Assembly: GCA_964587885.1 (NCBI GenBank)
Contig: CAZPME010000020.1
Span: 1 to 36,765, forward strand
DNA length: 36,765 nucleotides
DNA from: UBA60 sp964587885
Lineage (GTDB): Archaea > Thermoplasmatota > Poseidoniia > Poseidoniales > Poseidoniaceae
Direction of reading: 5' to 3'
Of this stretch, positions 7,602-16,066 are shown piece after piece. The number at the start of each line of letters is the position of its first letter. Position 1 is the stretch's first letter. The notes under the pieces are model-generated. The model was given only the letters and a program-made list of their open reading frames with translations. It searched no databases and was not told where the DNA came from. The position numbers and the translations under genes are program-made.

Positions 7602-8365
7602 CCAAACATTCCAGACTCGTCGTCGTCATCCTTGGGGATCACATATCCATCTGGTGCGGGCAACATTGATTGTTGGCTCTCAAAGACGTGCTGAACACTC
7701 TCCTCAATTTTACGTGCATCTTCGAGTAATTTGGTCAACGGAATCTCAAATTGAGCCATTTCGCCGAAGGCTTCAACCGCCAAAGCTGCAGCCCTTGCAT
7801 CCGGGAAGGATGAGGAGCATTCAGCCAATAGGGCGGTTACATTCAATCCTCGACGATCACCTTCGGACAACAAATATCCAGGTATTCCTGCAATAACCCC
7901 TTGACTTATCGGCTCAATATCATGACTACGCAATGCTTGTCGAGCAAGACTGGTTGAGCCGATTCCATGAATGCTTCTCTCGTGTTGTTCAACATCTTGA
8001 CGCTCAATTCCATCGATGATGTAGAGATGGTCAAAGCCACCATGAGTAAACCAATCAAGAACAGTATTGGCAAATTCTACATCTTGCTGGGGAGGGAATT
8101 TCAGTTCGGAGGTAAAAACACCGATACCATCACCTTGGTAAACCCTAACTGGATGTTTTGGGATCTCTTCGTGGACTAACGCAACGGCGGGAAAGTCTGG
8201 ATTTAGCACTGTTCCTACCTGTGGCAAATCAAGTGCACGGATGATATGCGCTGCACCGATGGCCCCAACCATTCCAACCGAGGAAAAACCACAAATGGCA
8301 ATTCCACCAGTAGTGGCAGGACTATCCCCGTGAATCACCAATGCGGAAGCGTGTTCTCCAACCAT
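7598..8365 (-). CDS. PAC2-family proteasome assembly chaperone-like protein (paralogue 1)
   Basis: Soluble PAC2-fold protein related to archaeal PbaA/PbaB and eukaryotic Pac1/Pac2, which help assemble or dock to 20S proteasomes. It shows the family signature ICGFSSVGMVGAIGAAHII near the N-terminus, the GIPGYLLSEGDRRGLN block and the FPDARAAA helix before a C-terminal amphipathic helix. The last residues are G-M-F-G: a hydrophobic-aromatic-X end resembling the HbYX proteasome-docking motif. I prefer the ATG at 8365, preceded by GAGG; a TTG at 8374 is also possible. It lies 45 bases downstream of the giant surface-protein gene on the same strand. Its paralogue is at 21255-22073. Confidence 0.85.
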   Translation of the reverse strand: MVGEHASALVIHGDSPATTGGIAICGFSSVGMVGAIGAAHIIRALDLPQVGTVLNPDFPAVALVHEEIPKHPVRVYQGDGIGVFTSELKFPPQQDVEFANTVLDWFTHGGFDHLYIIDGIERQDVEQHERSIHGIGSTSLARQALRSHDIEPISQGVIAGIPGYLLSEGDRRGLNVTALLAECSSSFPDARAAALAVEAFGEMAQFEIPLTKLLEDARKIEESVQHVFESQQSMLPAPDGYVIPKDDDDESGMFG

Positions 8366-8410
8366 CGTCCTCAACTTCCCTCGTCATCCACTTACTGAAA
8401 TGCCTTACGA

Positions 8411-11400
8411 TTATTCTTCATACTCAGCCCAATCTTCCATCTCAGAGGTGCGGTACCACCACACACCTTCCTCATCTTCCCACCACTCAGTACCATCTTC
8501 ATCAACGGAAACATTTTCATCGTATTGTTCACTCTCTCCATCCGATTCTTCGTACTCGGATTCGTCATATTCCGATTCCTCATAGTCTTCATAATCTTCA
8601 AAGTCTGGCTCTAGTTTGTCTCGACTAATATTGAATGGATCGGATTCAGCGGCCTCATCTTCACTAATATCCTCGACGACAATTTTTCCAGGTTTTTCCT
8701 TCCTTTCCGATTTCATTTCATCCAATGAATAACCTATTGGCAAGTCATCTGGTCGTTCAGCACGAACAAAACTCTCTTCGGGGTCTTCAAACTCAAGGTC
8801 ATCTTCATCCCAATCTTCTTCGTCCTCACGCTTGAGTCGCGTTATAACAAATACCAGCAAAATAATCGCGACAACACCGCCAACCGCTCCCAGTAATATT
8901 GTCATCACATTCGAATCTACTGCGCTTGAAGCATCGTCGTTGACGTTTGAACCATTTCCCCCAGTACCGCTATTATCGCCATTTGCATTATTCGGCAAAT
9001 CATCAGTAATGGCGTATGAAATCGTATATTCCACTAATAGGTCTGATAATCCAACAGATTGAGCGACACCCTCAATCTTGAAATTGGCTGCTCCAGCAGA
9101 CAAAGATAGATTTCCTATCGGCGAGGAAACAATATCAAAAGACGCTTCGGCGCCAGCCGCAAGATTCACTGTAACCTTGGACGGGTATGCATTCAATTCT
9201 GCAGGAGAAGTCCACAAATCCGTACTCCAATCAACAGAAATCGGCACATCATTTGGATTAGTCAAGGTACACTCGGTTTTGCTCTCGTTATCATCAAATA
9301 AGTTAGAAATAGTCCAAGCCACACAGGAAATAGTTGGAGCAATAATTTCTGTAGTTTGGTTTTCCTCACCAGAATTATTGTTGTCAATCATTGTGTAGGG
9401 GTAGGGGCGTAAAGTCGCACTCACCCAAGGTGAACCAGCGGGATTTTCATTGCTCGGATTGACTACCAACCAAGCTGGTGGAGTGAAAGAGGCGTTGAAC
9501 CAGCCACCATCATTGAGCAATACTGCAGCCGAACCTGCACCACTGGCATCAAAAGTGATGTCTCCGGTTGCTGTGGCATTTAATGTACCATTTCCAGCCC
9601 CCCAAGAAATGGTAAGGCCAGTCAATAGAGATTGGTCATTTGGCGAGGCAGTGAGTAGATTTACATCAATGATTGCGACTCCTGAAACCGAAACCTCGAC
9701 ATCGTCATCGAGCAATGCAAGAGTAGCGTAAATACCGGCCATCGCCGTAATAGAATCACTAGCCTGAGCGATGGGTTGAACGTTTACTGCTCCAGAATTT
9801 CCACCATAAGTTGCGGTGATATTGAGTTGTCCGGCGAAACTATTTGCACCAATTATTGTACCCCATTCAGCATTGGTGAATTGGCTCATTAATCCATTGG
9901 AATCTGTCATTCCGCTATAATTCAACCAATTAGTTCCATCAGAAATTTGTAAGGCGATGGCTTGACCAGAAGCGGGTTGGCCATCGAGTAATAAGGTAGC
10001 ATTTAGAGTAACTAGAGTACCATTTGTCAGTGCCGATTGGGCCACCAACAAACTAACATCTTCACCACTATCAGCATCTACGGCAGAAAATCCAATGCTC
10101 AAACTTGCCGGCATTAGTGTATCATTTCGTGGTACCGCCGGTCCCGATGAATTGGCGGTGAAAGTTTGGTTGCCATACTGATCAACTGCAATTACCGCGG
10201 CCCAATATTCGGTATTGTGATTGAGTGCTTGTGAAGCTGAAATAATTCCTCCCATAGCATCATAGATAGCCGAAGAAGTACTAACGAGGGTCATAGGTTC
10301 AGGACTATCACCACTAACATTTGCACATGGATCTAATAATTTGAACCCATCAACATCGATTCCTTGCGCTCCCAAACTGTGGATGTAGATTGAATAGTGG
10401 TCTACTGCATCGCTATTATAACTCCAAGACACCTCAAGAACCCCCCCACTATCGCCGGGCACATCCTCAACGTTTACCATACCAACCGAATCTGGTGGGG
10501 CAGGATAAGGTACGGTGACGCTCAAGCGATTAGACAAATTGCTAGTAACACCAAATTCATGAATGCTACGAACTACGTAATCATATGATTGACCAACTTG
10601 AATATTCGTGTCGATACTTTGATTCATCATGCTAGAGGAAATAGGTGCTGAGAAATTAAATTCGCCTCCAACTGATGTTTTGAATACTTGGAATCCAAGC
10701 AAGCCCTCTCCCCACATATCGATACCTTGCCAATGGAAGAATACTCCGGTTGTATTGACCTCATCAAGTATTAATTGTGGCTGAACAGGTACCGCAAGGT
10801 TTGGTGCACCATCATTCCAAACTCCCAGCATATTGGACAATGTTATCGGTCCGGCCAAGGTTGAATTAAATGGCAATAAGAGATTGAAGGTACCTGAACC
10901 CAATTGCATATTTTTATTGAATACGTTGGTAAGATTGGCAGTGATATGTGGATTTTCATCAACCCTTAGAGTCACATCATATTGTACTTGCAAATCCGAT
11001 AGCAAAGCCATACCATCACCATTGGCGGTGATTACAGGTGAGATGTAGGCCAAATCGTTACCATAGGCATCACCACCTGACCCCATCCCAGCGAGAGTTG
11101 GAGAAATAGACTGTTCAATGGTATTTTCCATATCAGACCACGTCAAGGGAGTAAGCCCTTGCTGACCGTCTCCAGAATAGCCCTCGACTGTGGCATCAGC
11201 AAGGGAATCGTTATTCGCATCAATACTCAAATCATGCCAAGCACTGATGAATAATCCCTTTTGAGATTCACCCGCAGCGACGACATGCTCTTCGACACCA
11301 TCGCCATTTAGGTCGGCGAAGATTACTTGGGTCGGTGCAGTCCAAGGGGTCAGTTCATAGGTCGATGTTGAACCAATTGAGGTTCCGTTAAGATGGCGCA

Positions 11401-12763
11401 ATTGCATTTTTCCAGTAAAGGTGGCATCATTGCCGTCAGGAGTTCCCGCATTAGGGGTGACTAACTCAAGATTACCATTACCATCATAATCACCAATTAT
11501 TGAAATTTCGACGCCTGCAGTGTATACAGTGCTTGCATTCCAACCAGTGCCGTTGAAGAGAGCCAAAGTCACTTGACCATCGACCATACCGATTAGATCA
11601 TTATTGCCGTTGCCGTCAAAGTCATGTAATATGGTTCCACCCTTAATTCCGTCAAAGGTATAACTCATTGGACCGATCCAAGAAGAAGCCGAATAATTCC
11701 ACATCGTCACAAAGCCCATTGAATCGAATACCGCAACCGAACTTCCGTTACCACTACCATGGTATTCTCCGGTAGTAAAGCCAACGACTTGCGCTGGCAT
11801 CCCTACAGTCCCGTTTCCTTCAATCATCTGAGTGTGATTATCAGAAAAACTGTTGGTGCCGCTATTCCAAATTCTTACATTCAAATAACCCATTCCATTG
11901 GCAGAAACGATATCGGCATATCCATCACCATCCATATCCTCAAGTGAGGCATCGACACTGCCGGAAGGTAAACTGACGTTGGTAACTGCACCTAATCCAC
12001 TTCCACTGGAGTAATGGACGCACAGCTGCATTTCACTCGAATCAAAGATTCCGATATCATCATCGCCATCATTATCGATATCAGCGGTACGAATAGTGGT
12101 GGCATTTTGGCAAGTTTCAGTCCAAGAAGAAGTAAGATTTTGCGCAGTAGAATTCCATTCTAACACTCCGACCATTTTACCGTTTGTCGATTCATTCAAG
12201 GCGATGACCTCGGGCTCTGAATCCGCATCAACATTGGCGGAAACAATATCTTTTATTGACCCGACAGGATAAAACCCACCACCTATTTCAGGTAGGAATG
12301 AAACATTGAGTGAAGTACTTGCAAGTGTGGCTGCAGAAGGTAAGATAAAGCCGAGGCCAGAAGAAGAATTGCTTGAAAGTGGGAAAGTAGAATTTGCCAT
12401 TCCATTAGAAAACTGGGTTTGATTGCTTAAATCGCCGTATCCAGTACCATTCCAAGCCCATTCCCAAGTTCCATCTTCCTCAATATCCAACCAAACTTGA
12501 CCCACAGATGCATCCTCATGATCTGAGGTTATTTCGAAAGAAGTTGAAGCGAAGGTTGCATTACGAGGTAATTCGACGGTAGTGGAAAGGGTAACGCCAC
12601 CTTGCAAGTTGAGGTTAACTTCACCAAGTCCGCCGCTAAAGGTTTGCACCAAACCGCCGGCAGTTGCAACAGGAACGAAAATAAGCATCGATTGAGAGAT
12701 TACAATAAAACTGAGAATAATTGTTGCAAGGGCATTTCTGCGCGGGGTGATATCTGGTGCCAT
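8411..12763 (-). CDS. Giant type I surface protein: FG-GAP/VCBS-like repeats, Fn3-like domains, one TM, acidic Trp-capped tail, 1450 aa
   Basis: Exported cell-surface protein. A signal peptide covers residues ~12-36 (hydrophobic core then VATAGG). A beta-rich lectin/LamG-like stretch comes first. About seven FG-GAP/VCBS-type calcium repeats follow at ~175-520 (for example DIDNDGDDDIGIF and DMDGDGYADIVSANG), a likely beta-propeller. Fn3/Ig-like domains occupy ~650-1250. Asn-rich linkers offer many N-glycosylation sequons (NxS/T). A single transmembrane helix lies at ~1286-1310. The cytoplasmic tail of ~140 residues is extremely acidic (EYDESEYEESDGES) and ends in EWWEDEEGVWWYR plus DWAEYEE. 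The first ATG is used. Adhesion or polymer binding is inferred from the domains. Confidence 0.85.
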   Translation of the reverse strand: MAPDITPRRNALATIILSFIVISQSMLIFVPVATAGGLVQTFSGGLGEVNLNLQGGVTLSTTVELPRNATFASTSFEITSDHEDASVGQVWLDIEEDGTWEWAWNGTGYGDLSNQTQFSNGMANSTFPLSSNSSSGLGFILPSAATLASTSLNVSFLPEIGGGFYPVGSIKDIVSANVDADSEPEVIALNESTNGKMVGVLEWNSTAQNLTSSWTETCQNATTIRTADIDNDGDDDIGIFDSSEMQLCVHYSSGSGLGAVTNVSLPSGSVDASLEDMDGDGYADIVSANGMGYLNVRIWNSGTNSFSDNHTQMIEGNGTVGMPAQVVGFTTGEYHGSGNGSSVAVFDSMGFVTMWNYSASSWIGPMSYTFDGIKGGTILHDFDGNGNNDLIGMVDGQVTLALFNGTGWNASTVYTAGVEISIIGDYDGNGNLELVTPNAGTPDGNDATFTGKMQLRHLNGTSIGSTSTYELTPWTAPTQVIFADLNGDGVEEHVVAAGESQKGLFISAWHDLSIDANNDSLADATVEGYSGDGQQGLTPLTWSDMENTIEQSISPTLAGMGSGGDAYGNDLAYISPVITANGDGMALLSDLQVQYDVTLRVDENPHITANLTNVFNKNMQLGSGTFNLLLPFNSTLAGPITLSNMLGVWNDGAPNLAVPVQPQLILDEVNTTGVFFHWQGIDMWGEGLLGFQVFKTSVGGEFNFSAPISSSMMNQSIDTNIQVGQSYDYVVRSIHEFGVTSNLSNRLSVTVPYPAPPDSVGMVNVEDVPGDSGGVLEVSWSYNSDAVDHYSIYIHSLGAQGIDVDGFKLLDPCANVSGDSPEPMTLVSTSSAIYDAMGGIISASQALNHNTEYWAAVIAVDQYGNQTFTANSSGPAVPRNDTLMPASLSIGFSAVDADSGEDVSLLVAQSALTNGTLVTLNATLLLDGQPASGQAIALQISDGTNWLNYSGMTDSNGLMSQFTNAEWGTIIGANSFAGQLNITATYGGNSGAVNVQPIAQASDSITAMAGIYATLALLDDDVEVSVSGVAIIDVNLLTASPNDQSLLTGLTISWGAGNGTLNATATGDITFDASGAGSAAVLLNDGGWFNASFTPPAWLVVNPSNENPAGSPWVSATLRPYPYTMIDNNNSGEENQTTEIIAPTISCVAWTISNLFDDNESKTECTLTNPNDVPISVDWSTDLWTSPAELNAYPSKVTVNLAAGAEASFDIVSSPIGNLSLSAGAANFKIEGVAQSVGLSDLLVEYTISYAITDDLPNNANGDNSGTGGNGSNVNDDASSAVDSNVMTILLGAVGGVVAIILLVFVITRLKREDEEDWDEDDLEFEDPEESFVRAERPDDLPIGYSLDEMKSERKEKPGKIVVEDISEDEAAESDPFNISRDKLEPDFEDYEDYEESEYDESEYEESDGESEQYDENVSVDEDGTEWWEDEEGVWWYRTSEMEDWAEYEE

Positions 12764-12820
12764 AGTAACCGCCGGAGACCGAGCGAGGCAGTGAGTGCTT
12801 GAAACGGCTTTCGGTCGTCA

Positions 12821-12835
12821 TCGGCCGTAGGCCGA
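12821..12835 (-). promoter_or_regulatory. Leader hairpin with UAC loop upstream of the FG-GAP surface protein
   Basis: In mRNA sense the site reads TCGGCC-TAC-GGCCGA: a perfect 6-bp GC-rich stem with a three-base UAC loop, 57 bases upstream of the start codon. The leader of the beta-helix giant has the same architecture and loop (34374-34392). Confidence 0.5.
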
Positions 12836-13125
12836 AAATAACTAAAGGTAGTTTAACCACATTCACAAATGCCATTTAATGCTCGAATTTCAAAGCCATT
12901 TTCATCGGTTGCCATTCATCTAATTTATTCCGGTTTGGGTGATTTAGGAATCACAACCCCTCAGTGTGCTGAAATTATTTTATTGCATAATATATCTGAA
13001 ATCTCATTGAATAATAACGCCCTAAATCGACAATAATTACCTTTTTTTTGCCCTAAACAGACTCATTGCCAATTGGAGCGCGTCTAAAAGTTCATTTTTT
13101 CGTGCAAAATATTCAACCAATATGG

Positions 13126-13134
13126 TTTATTAGA
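13126..13134 (+). promoter_or_regulatory. TATA-like box for the winged-helix gene
   Basis: TTTATTAGA ends 21 bases before the ATG at 13156, the spacing expected for archaeal leaderless or near-leaderless transcription. Confidence 0.45.
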
Positions 13135-13155
13135 TAATGGGGGTCGGCAACAAAT

Positions 13156-13671
13156 ATGACCACCTCTGAAAGCGGCGACAGTCGAATTTATGTTAGAGTC
13201 GGCGAGAATATCGAAATCGATATTTCCGGAGCCCAAGCAGAAGTCGATGCTAAATTATTGAAAATCCGTAAAGGAGAGTCATGGTCACAAGCCATAGCCC
13301 GCGTCCGTCAAGCCCGTGAAAATGCAATATCTGCCGCAGTTGATGCAGCCAAGCGTAGTGGATTGCCTGAGCGTGGTAGTGCTTTCAAAGCCTTAATTGA
13401 TAATTGCCAACTCATCAAAAAGCCGGACCAAGTGTTAGCCGCAATTCACTACCTACGCGACGTTGAAGGAGTCAATGATTCACCCCCAAGAACCATCAAC
13501 AATCTCTTCCGAGACGCCGGTTTACCTTCTCCTGAGAATCTCTCACTCTATCTTAATCGACTGCGTGAGCGCGGTTTCCTTTCTATTCCCCCCAGTGCTG
13601 ATGAGAAAAACCGCTATGCTGTGTTGACTCCAGAAGGGCGCTCACATCTTGATAATCGTTCCAACCGCTGA
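13156..13671 (+). CDS. Winged-helix DNA-binding-like protein, 171 aa
   Basis: Small soluble protein, probably nucleic-acid binding. The N-terminal third has a short beta strand (IYVRVGENIEIDISG) and a charged helical stretch. The C-terminal ~75 residues look like a winged helix-turn-helix: TINNLFRDAGLPSPENLSLY, then a recognition-like helix LNRLRERGFL, then a wing and LTPEGRSHL, which is typical of MarR/PadR-like C-termini. No enzyme motif is visible. It begins at the first ATG behind a well-placed TATA-like box and is followed 6 bases later by the pentapeptide-repeat gene, so the two are likely one operon. A transcription-factor role is inference. Confidence 0.65.
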   Translation: MTTSESGDSRIYVRVGENIEIDISGAQAEVDAKLLKIRKGESWSQAIARVRQARENAISAAVDAAKRSGLPERGSAFKALIDNCQLIKKPDQVLAAIHYLRDVEGVNDSPPRTINNLFRDAGLPSPENLSLYLNRLRERGFLSIPPSADEKNRYAVLTPEGRSHLDNRSNR

Positions 13672-13677
13672 GGTCTA

Positions 13678-14088
13678 ATGATGGATTCCGAACAAGAGGT
13701 TGAGCCTCTTGATTGGTCTTTTCAGGGTCGGGTAGGCGCAGTTCTACATGGGGTAAAACACCCCGCATCAAATTTCAAGCGTTGTATTTTGGAAGAGGCA
13801 GATTTGACCGAATCCGATTTTGCTGGCTCAAATTTTTCCCGCGCCGCGATGCGCGGCGCCAATCTGATGAAATCAAATTTCGACAATTGTGACTTTCGCG
13901 GTGCAGACCTTCGTAAAGCCAAAATGAATATGGCTGATTTTCGCAATTGCCAACTCGCTGGTGCTGATCTACGCGGTATTCGTGGCAGATATGCAATATG
14001 GCAGGGGTCGGATTGGTGGAATGCCAAAGTTGACGATGACTTGGCCAAGGTATTAGAGAAAAAATGGGGCCGGCCTGAAGATGAATGA
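13678..14088 (+). CDS. Pentapeptide-repeat protein, 136 aa
   Basis: Right-handed quadrilateral beta-helix protein made of A(D/N)Lxx pentapeptides. The repeats run from ~residue 33 to 105, for example EADLTESDFAGSNFS, GANLMKSNFDNCDF, RGADLRKAKMNMADF and GADLRG. The N- and C-terminal caps are charged (WGRPEDE end). Some pentapeptide proteins mimic DNA and protect gyrase (Qnr-like); most have no known activity, and this one is too short to assign. The start is the first of two adjacent ATGs (13678 and 13681), 6 bases after the winged-helix gene. It is convergent with the membrane protein gene at 14093. Confidence 0.85.
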   Translation: MMDSEQEVEPLDWSFQGRVGAVLHGVKHPASNFKRCILEEADLTESDFAGSNFSRAAMRGANLMKSNFDNCDFRGADLRKAKMNMADFRNCQLAGADLRGIRGRYAIWQGSDWWNAKVDDDLAKVLEKKWGRPEDE

Positions 14089-14092
14089 AATG

Positions 14093-14704
14093 CTATTCTT
14101 CGCCTTCCTGTGCTATATCCCCAATCAATTGGTAATGTAATACACCCATATCAGGTTCTCCCCAAGGGCGTAAACTTGCCCGACCAGCAGCAGTTAATAC
14201 AATAGTTGAGGCGAAAATTAGGCAACATCCCGCCGCCAATGAATGAAATATTCCTAACAGTGAATATGTGTTGCCCAATTCAGCAGCAAATCCGTCTGCC
14301 ACTCCTTCTGCTACACTCCGAGCCCACAACGCTTGGACAATTACGAGAATATTGGCAAAAATACCGACGTGCGCAGCAGGATGGCGACGATTTAGGAATA
14401 GCATTGCCGAGGTTAGCATTGCTAGAGCTCCCAATCCACCGAGACCGCCGACAATCATGAAATAATTAGAATCCCGCATTTCTTGGATGAAAGTGTCATA
14501 TTCTTCGTAGGTGATATTCGCTCCTTGAGTGATAAATCCTGCCACAGCCGCTTCCTTGTTTTCTGTTGGATAATCGGAAAAATGGACCTGTAAACTGCCG
14601 AATGCAATGGTTCCCATTAAACCGGCTCCCATCAAAAAAAGTAACCCCAATATCGCTGGAGTAACTCGATCAGTAGTCATCACTGTCCCTTGCGGCTGAC
14701 TCAT
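14093..14704 (-). CDS. Four-TM membrane protein of unknown function, 203 aa
   Basis: Integral membrane protein with four predicted helices: ~14-37 (PAILGLLFLMGAGLMGTIAF), ~84-105, ~115-135 and ~148-172. An acidic loop between the first two (DYPTENKEAAVAGF onward) is probably extracytoplasmic. The C-terminal tail is acidic and ends in EGEE. No family is recognised. The start ATG overlaps the stop of the upstream thioesterase gene by 4 bases (14701-14704), a translational-coupling arrangement, so the two genes are surely co-transcribed. Confidence 0.75.
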   Translation of the reverse strand: MSQPQGTVMTTDRVTPAILGLLFLMGAGLMGTIAFGSLQVHFSDYPTENKEAAVAGFITQGANITYEEYDTFIQEMRDSNYFMIVGGLGGLGALAMLTSAMLFLNRRHPAAHVGIFANILVIVQALWARSVAEGVADGFAAELGNTYSLLGIFHSLAAGCCLIFASTIVLTAAGRASLRPWGEPDMGVLHYQLIGDIAQEGEE

Positions 14705-15126
14705 TTTAGCCCACCATCCTCACTGCAAGCGATTAATCCTTCACGGAAATCATCAGGTATTGGACAAGGTTTGAGGTCATCCATCCCAACGCAAACAGTT
14801 GTAACTTGGGCTGACCACACCAGCAAACCATCTTGATTTGAGTAACGGTATTGCCACTCAAGAGAACTCGTACCGACATGACTAATCCACAACTTACATT
14901 CGACGGTGTCGCCATAATGAAGAGGAGCATGAAACTCGCATTGATTGCCGACGGCAGGGAAACCAAGCCGCCGTTTTGCGATAATTGTAGGATAATCTAT
15001 TCCAATTATCTCAGGCCAACTATCCTCAAAAAATCGATGACACAAATCCCAATATTGTGGATAATATACAATGCCAGCCATATCGACTAAGGGGAAGTCA
15101 ATTCCCCGCCTCAATACCACCGCCAT
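14701..15126 (-). CDS. Hotdog-fold (4HBT/YbgC-like) acyl-CoA thioesterase, 141 aa
   Basis: Predicted acyl-CoA thioesterase. The 4HBT signature DMAGIVYYPQYW (15-26, with catalytic-type Asp15) is followed by the hotdog helix and the strand pattern (FHAPLHYGDTVECKLWISHV and WQYRYSNQDGLLVWSAQVTT). The length is normal for single-domain YbgC/FadM-like enzymes. The ATG at 15126 follows a TATA-like CTTTTATTG at 15164-15172 on the minus strand. The coupled downstream gene is a membrane protein. Together with the acyltransferase at 1945 it hints at acyl-CoA or fatty-acid metabolism in this archaeon, but the substrate is unknown. Confidence 0.85.
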   Translation of the reverse strand: MAVVLRRGIDFPLVDMAGIVYYPQYWDLCHRFFEDSWPEIIGIDYPTIIAKRRLGFPAVGNQCEFHAPLHYGDTVECKLWISHVGTSSLEWQYRYSNQDGLLVWSAQVTTVCVGMDDLKPCPIPDDFREGLIACSEDGGLK

Positions 15127-15267
15127 GTGCTGGGGGGGCGGCCAAACCGAGATGAAGTCACCGCAATAAAAGCCACATTGATTTGGCCGGATGGTAAGTT
15201 GATGGAGTGACTCAAGACGGATTGAGTAGCGTCGCGGTTAAAGAGGGGAGGCGATTCGGGGGCATTA

Positions 15268-15341
15268 GGACCCATAGTGTAGCCTGGATATCACTGGGGC
15301 TTGCGGAGCCTCAAACCCGTGTTCGAATCGCGGTGGGTCCG
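15268..15341 (+). tRNA. tRNA-Arg (anticodon GCG)
   Basis: A complete cloverleaf can be drawn. Acceptor GGACCCA (15268-15274) pairs with TGGGTCC (15334-15340), with discriminator G at 15341. The D arm is GTGT...TCAC with GG in the loop. The anticodon stem GGGGC/GCCTC encloses loop TTGCGGA, with anticodon GCG at 15303-15305 (reads CGC/CGU, Arg). The T arm is CCGTG-TTCGAAT-CGCGG. There is no intron, and CCA is not encoded. Confidence 0.93.
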
Positions 15342-15342
15342 C

Positions 15343-15498
15343 TTATTCCATCCAATCCATCTGCAGTAGTTTGCGTAACGTATTCCATCCGGCTACTGAT
15401 GCCTTACAAGTTAGTGTATCGCCCTTACCTAGACGGTTAATTTCCTCATTCATTGAACTTGGCATCCGCATCTCTATTCTTGATGAGCCAACATTCAT
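15343..15498 (-). CDS. Possible 51-aa ribbon-helix-helix (CopG-like) protein
   Basis: A short reading frame on the minus strand has the profile of a CopG/Arc-type dimeric DNA-binding protein: a basic/hydrophobic beta strand SRIEMRMPSSM, a first helix NEEINRLGKG, a turn and a second amphipathic helix CKASVAGWNTLRKLLQ. It starts at ATG 15498 within a longer open frame and ends one base after the tRNA-Arg gene. The plus-strand frame across the same DNA has no recognisable N-terminal domain, supporting the minus-strand reading. It would be divergent from the HAD gene with only ~22 bases between starts. It could instead be a chance frame; a homologue search would settle this. Confidence 0.5.
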   Translation of the reverse strand: MNVGSSRIEMRMPSSMNEEINRLGKGDTLTCKASVAGWNTLRKLLQMDWME

Positions 15499-15520
15499 GG
15501 TTCGGGGCGCACAGGAATTG

Positions 15521-16066
15521 ATGACCGATATGCGAGATGCCTTGCCGATTGCTGTCGACCTTGACGGTACGACCATACTGACTGACATGAGTTGGGTAAC
15601 TCTAAAGCGAGTTGTATTACTACGACCATGGCTTATTCCTGGATGCTTATGGCTTGAAGTCACTGGGCGTCGGGCGATGTGGAAACGGACTTTGGGCTCG
15701 AGATTGAAATTTGATCCAGCTAAATTGACCTATCACCAAGATTTTCTTGGTTGGCTGCACCAACAACATGCCGACGGACGCGATTTGATTTTGTGTACTG
15801 CAAGCGATAAGTTGGTGGCACAGAAAATTGCTGATCATATTGGATTATTTAGTGATGTAATGGCCAGCGAAGGAGAATTAAATTTAGCCGCTGAAAACAA
15901 ACGTTTAGCGTTGGTTGAGCGCTTCGGTGAACAAGGATTTGGCTATTGTGGAAATAGTCGAGATGATCTCAAAGTTTGGCCAAGTGCGGCTGAAGTTATT
16001 GTCGTCAACCCTTCTCGCGGCGTGCTTAAAGGGTTGGATGGGCGTGAATTTACGCTCTTCAAATAA
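15521..16066 (+). CDS. HAD-superfamily hydrolase, 181 aa
   Basis: Haloacid-dehalogenase-fold phosphatase-like protein. Motif I is AVDLDGTTI with nucleophile Asp and the acid Asp two residues on. Motif II is LILCTASDK (Ser/Thr). Motif III/IV are represented by ENKRLAL and FGYCGNSRDDLKVWPSA. It resembles the HAD domain found alone or fused to UbiA-type prenyltransferases, but no prenyltransferase follows. I chose ATG 15521, with AGGA ~8 bases upstream and a HAD-typical distance to motif I. The frame is open back to 15371, but the extra 50 residues look non-coding and overlap the possible RHH gene. The substrate is unknown. Confidence 0.8.
   Translation: MTDMRDALPIAVDLDGTTILTDMSWVTLKRVVLLRPWLIPGCLWLEVTGRRAMWKRTLGSRLKFDPAKLTYHQDFLGWLHQQHADGRDLILCTASDKLVAQKIADHIGLFSDVMASEGELNLAAENKRLALVERFGEQGFGYCGNSRDDLKVWPSAAEVIVVNPSRGVLKGLDGREFTLFK

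Larger units (their letters stand above)
12764..13155. other. Divergent intergenic regulatory region, 392 bp
   Basis: No credible gene was found here. The left part is the leader of the giant surface-protein gene, including the hairpin at 12821-12835. The centre is AT-rich: TTGCATAATATATCTG around 12982-12997 could be a TATA region for the minus-strand gene, implying a leader of roughly 200 bases. A T8 tract lies near 13042-13049. The right end has the TATA-like box for the gene at 13156. Confidence 0.6.

Noticed and set aside
15371..15520. N-terminal extension of the HAD hydrolase
   Set aside because: Would put ~50 unconserved residues before the catalytic DLDGT motif; the opposite strand reads better as a small RHH protein.
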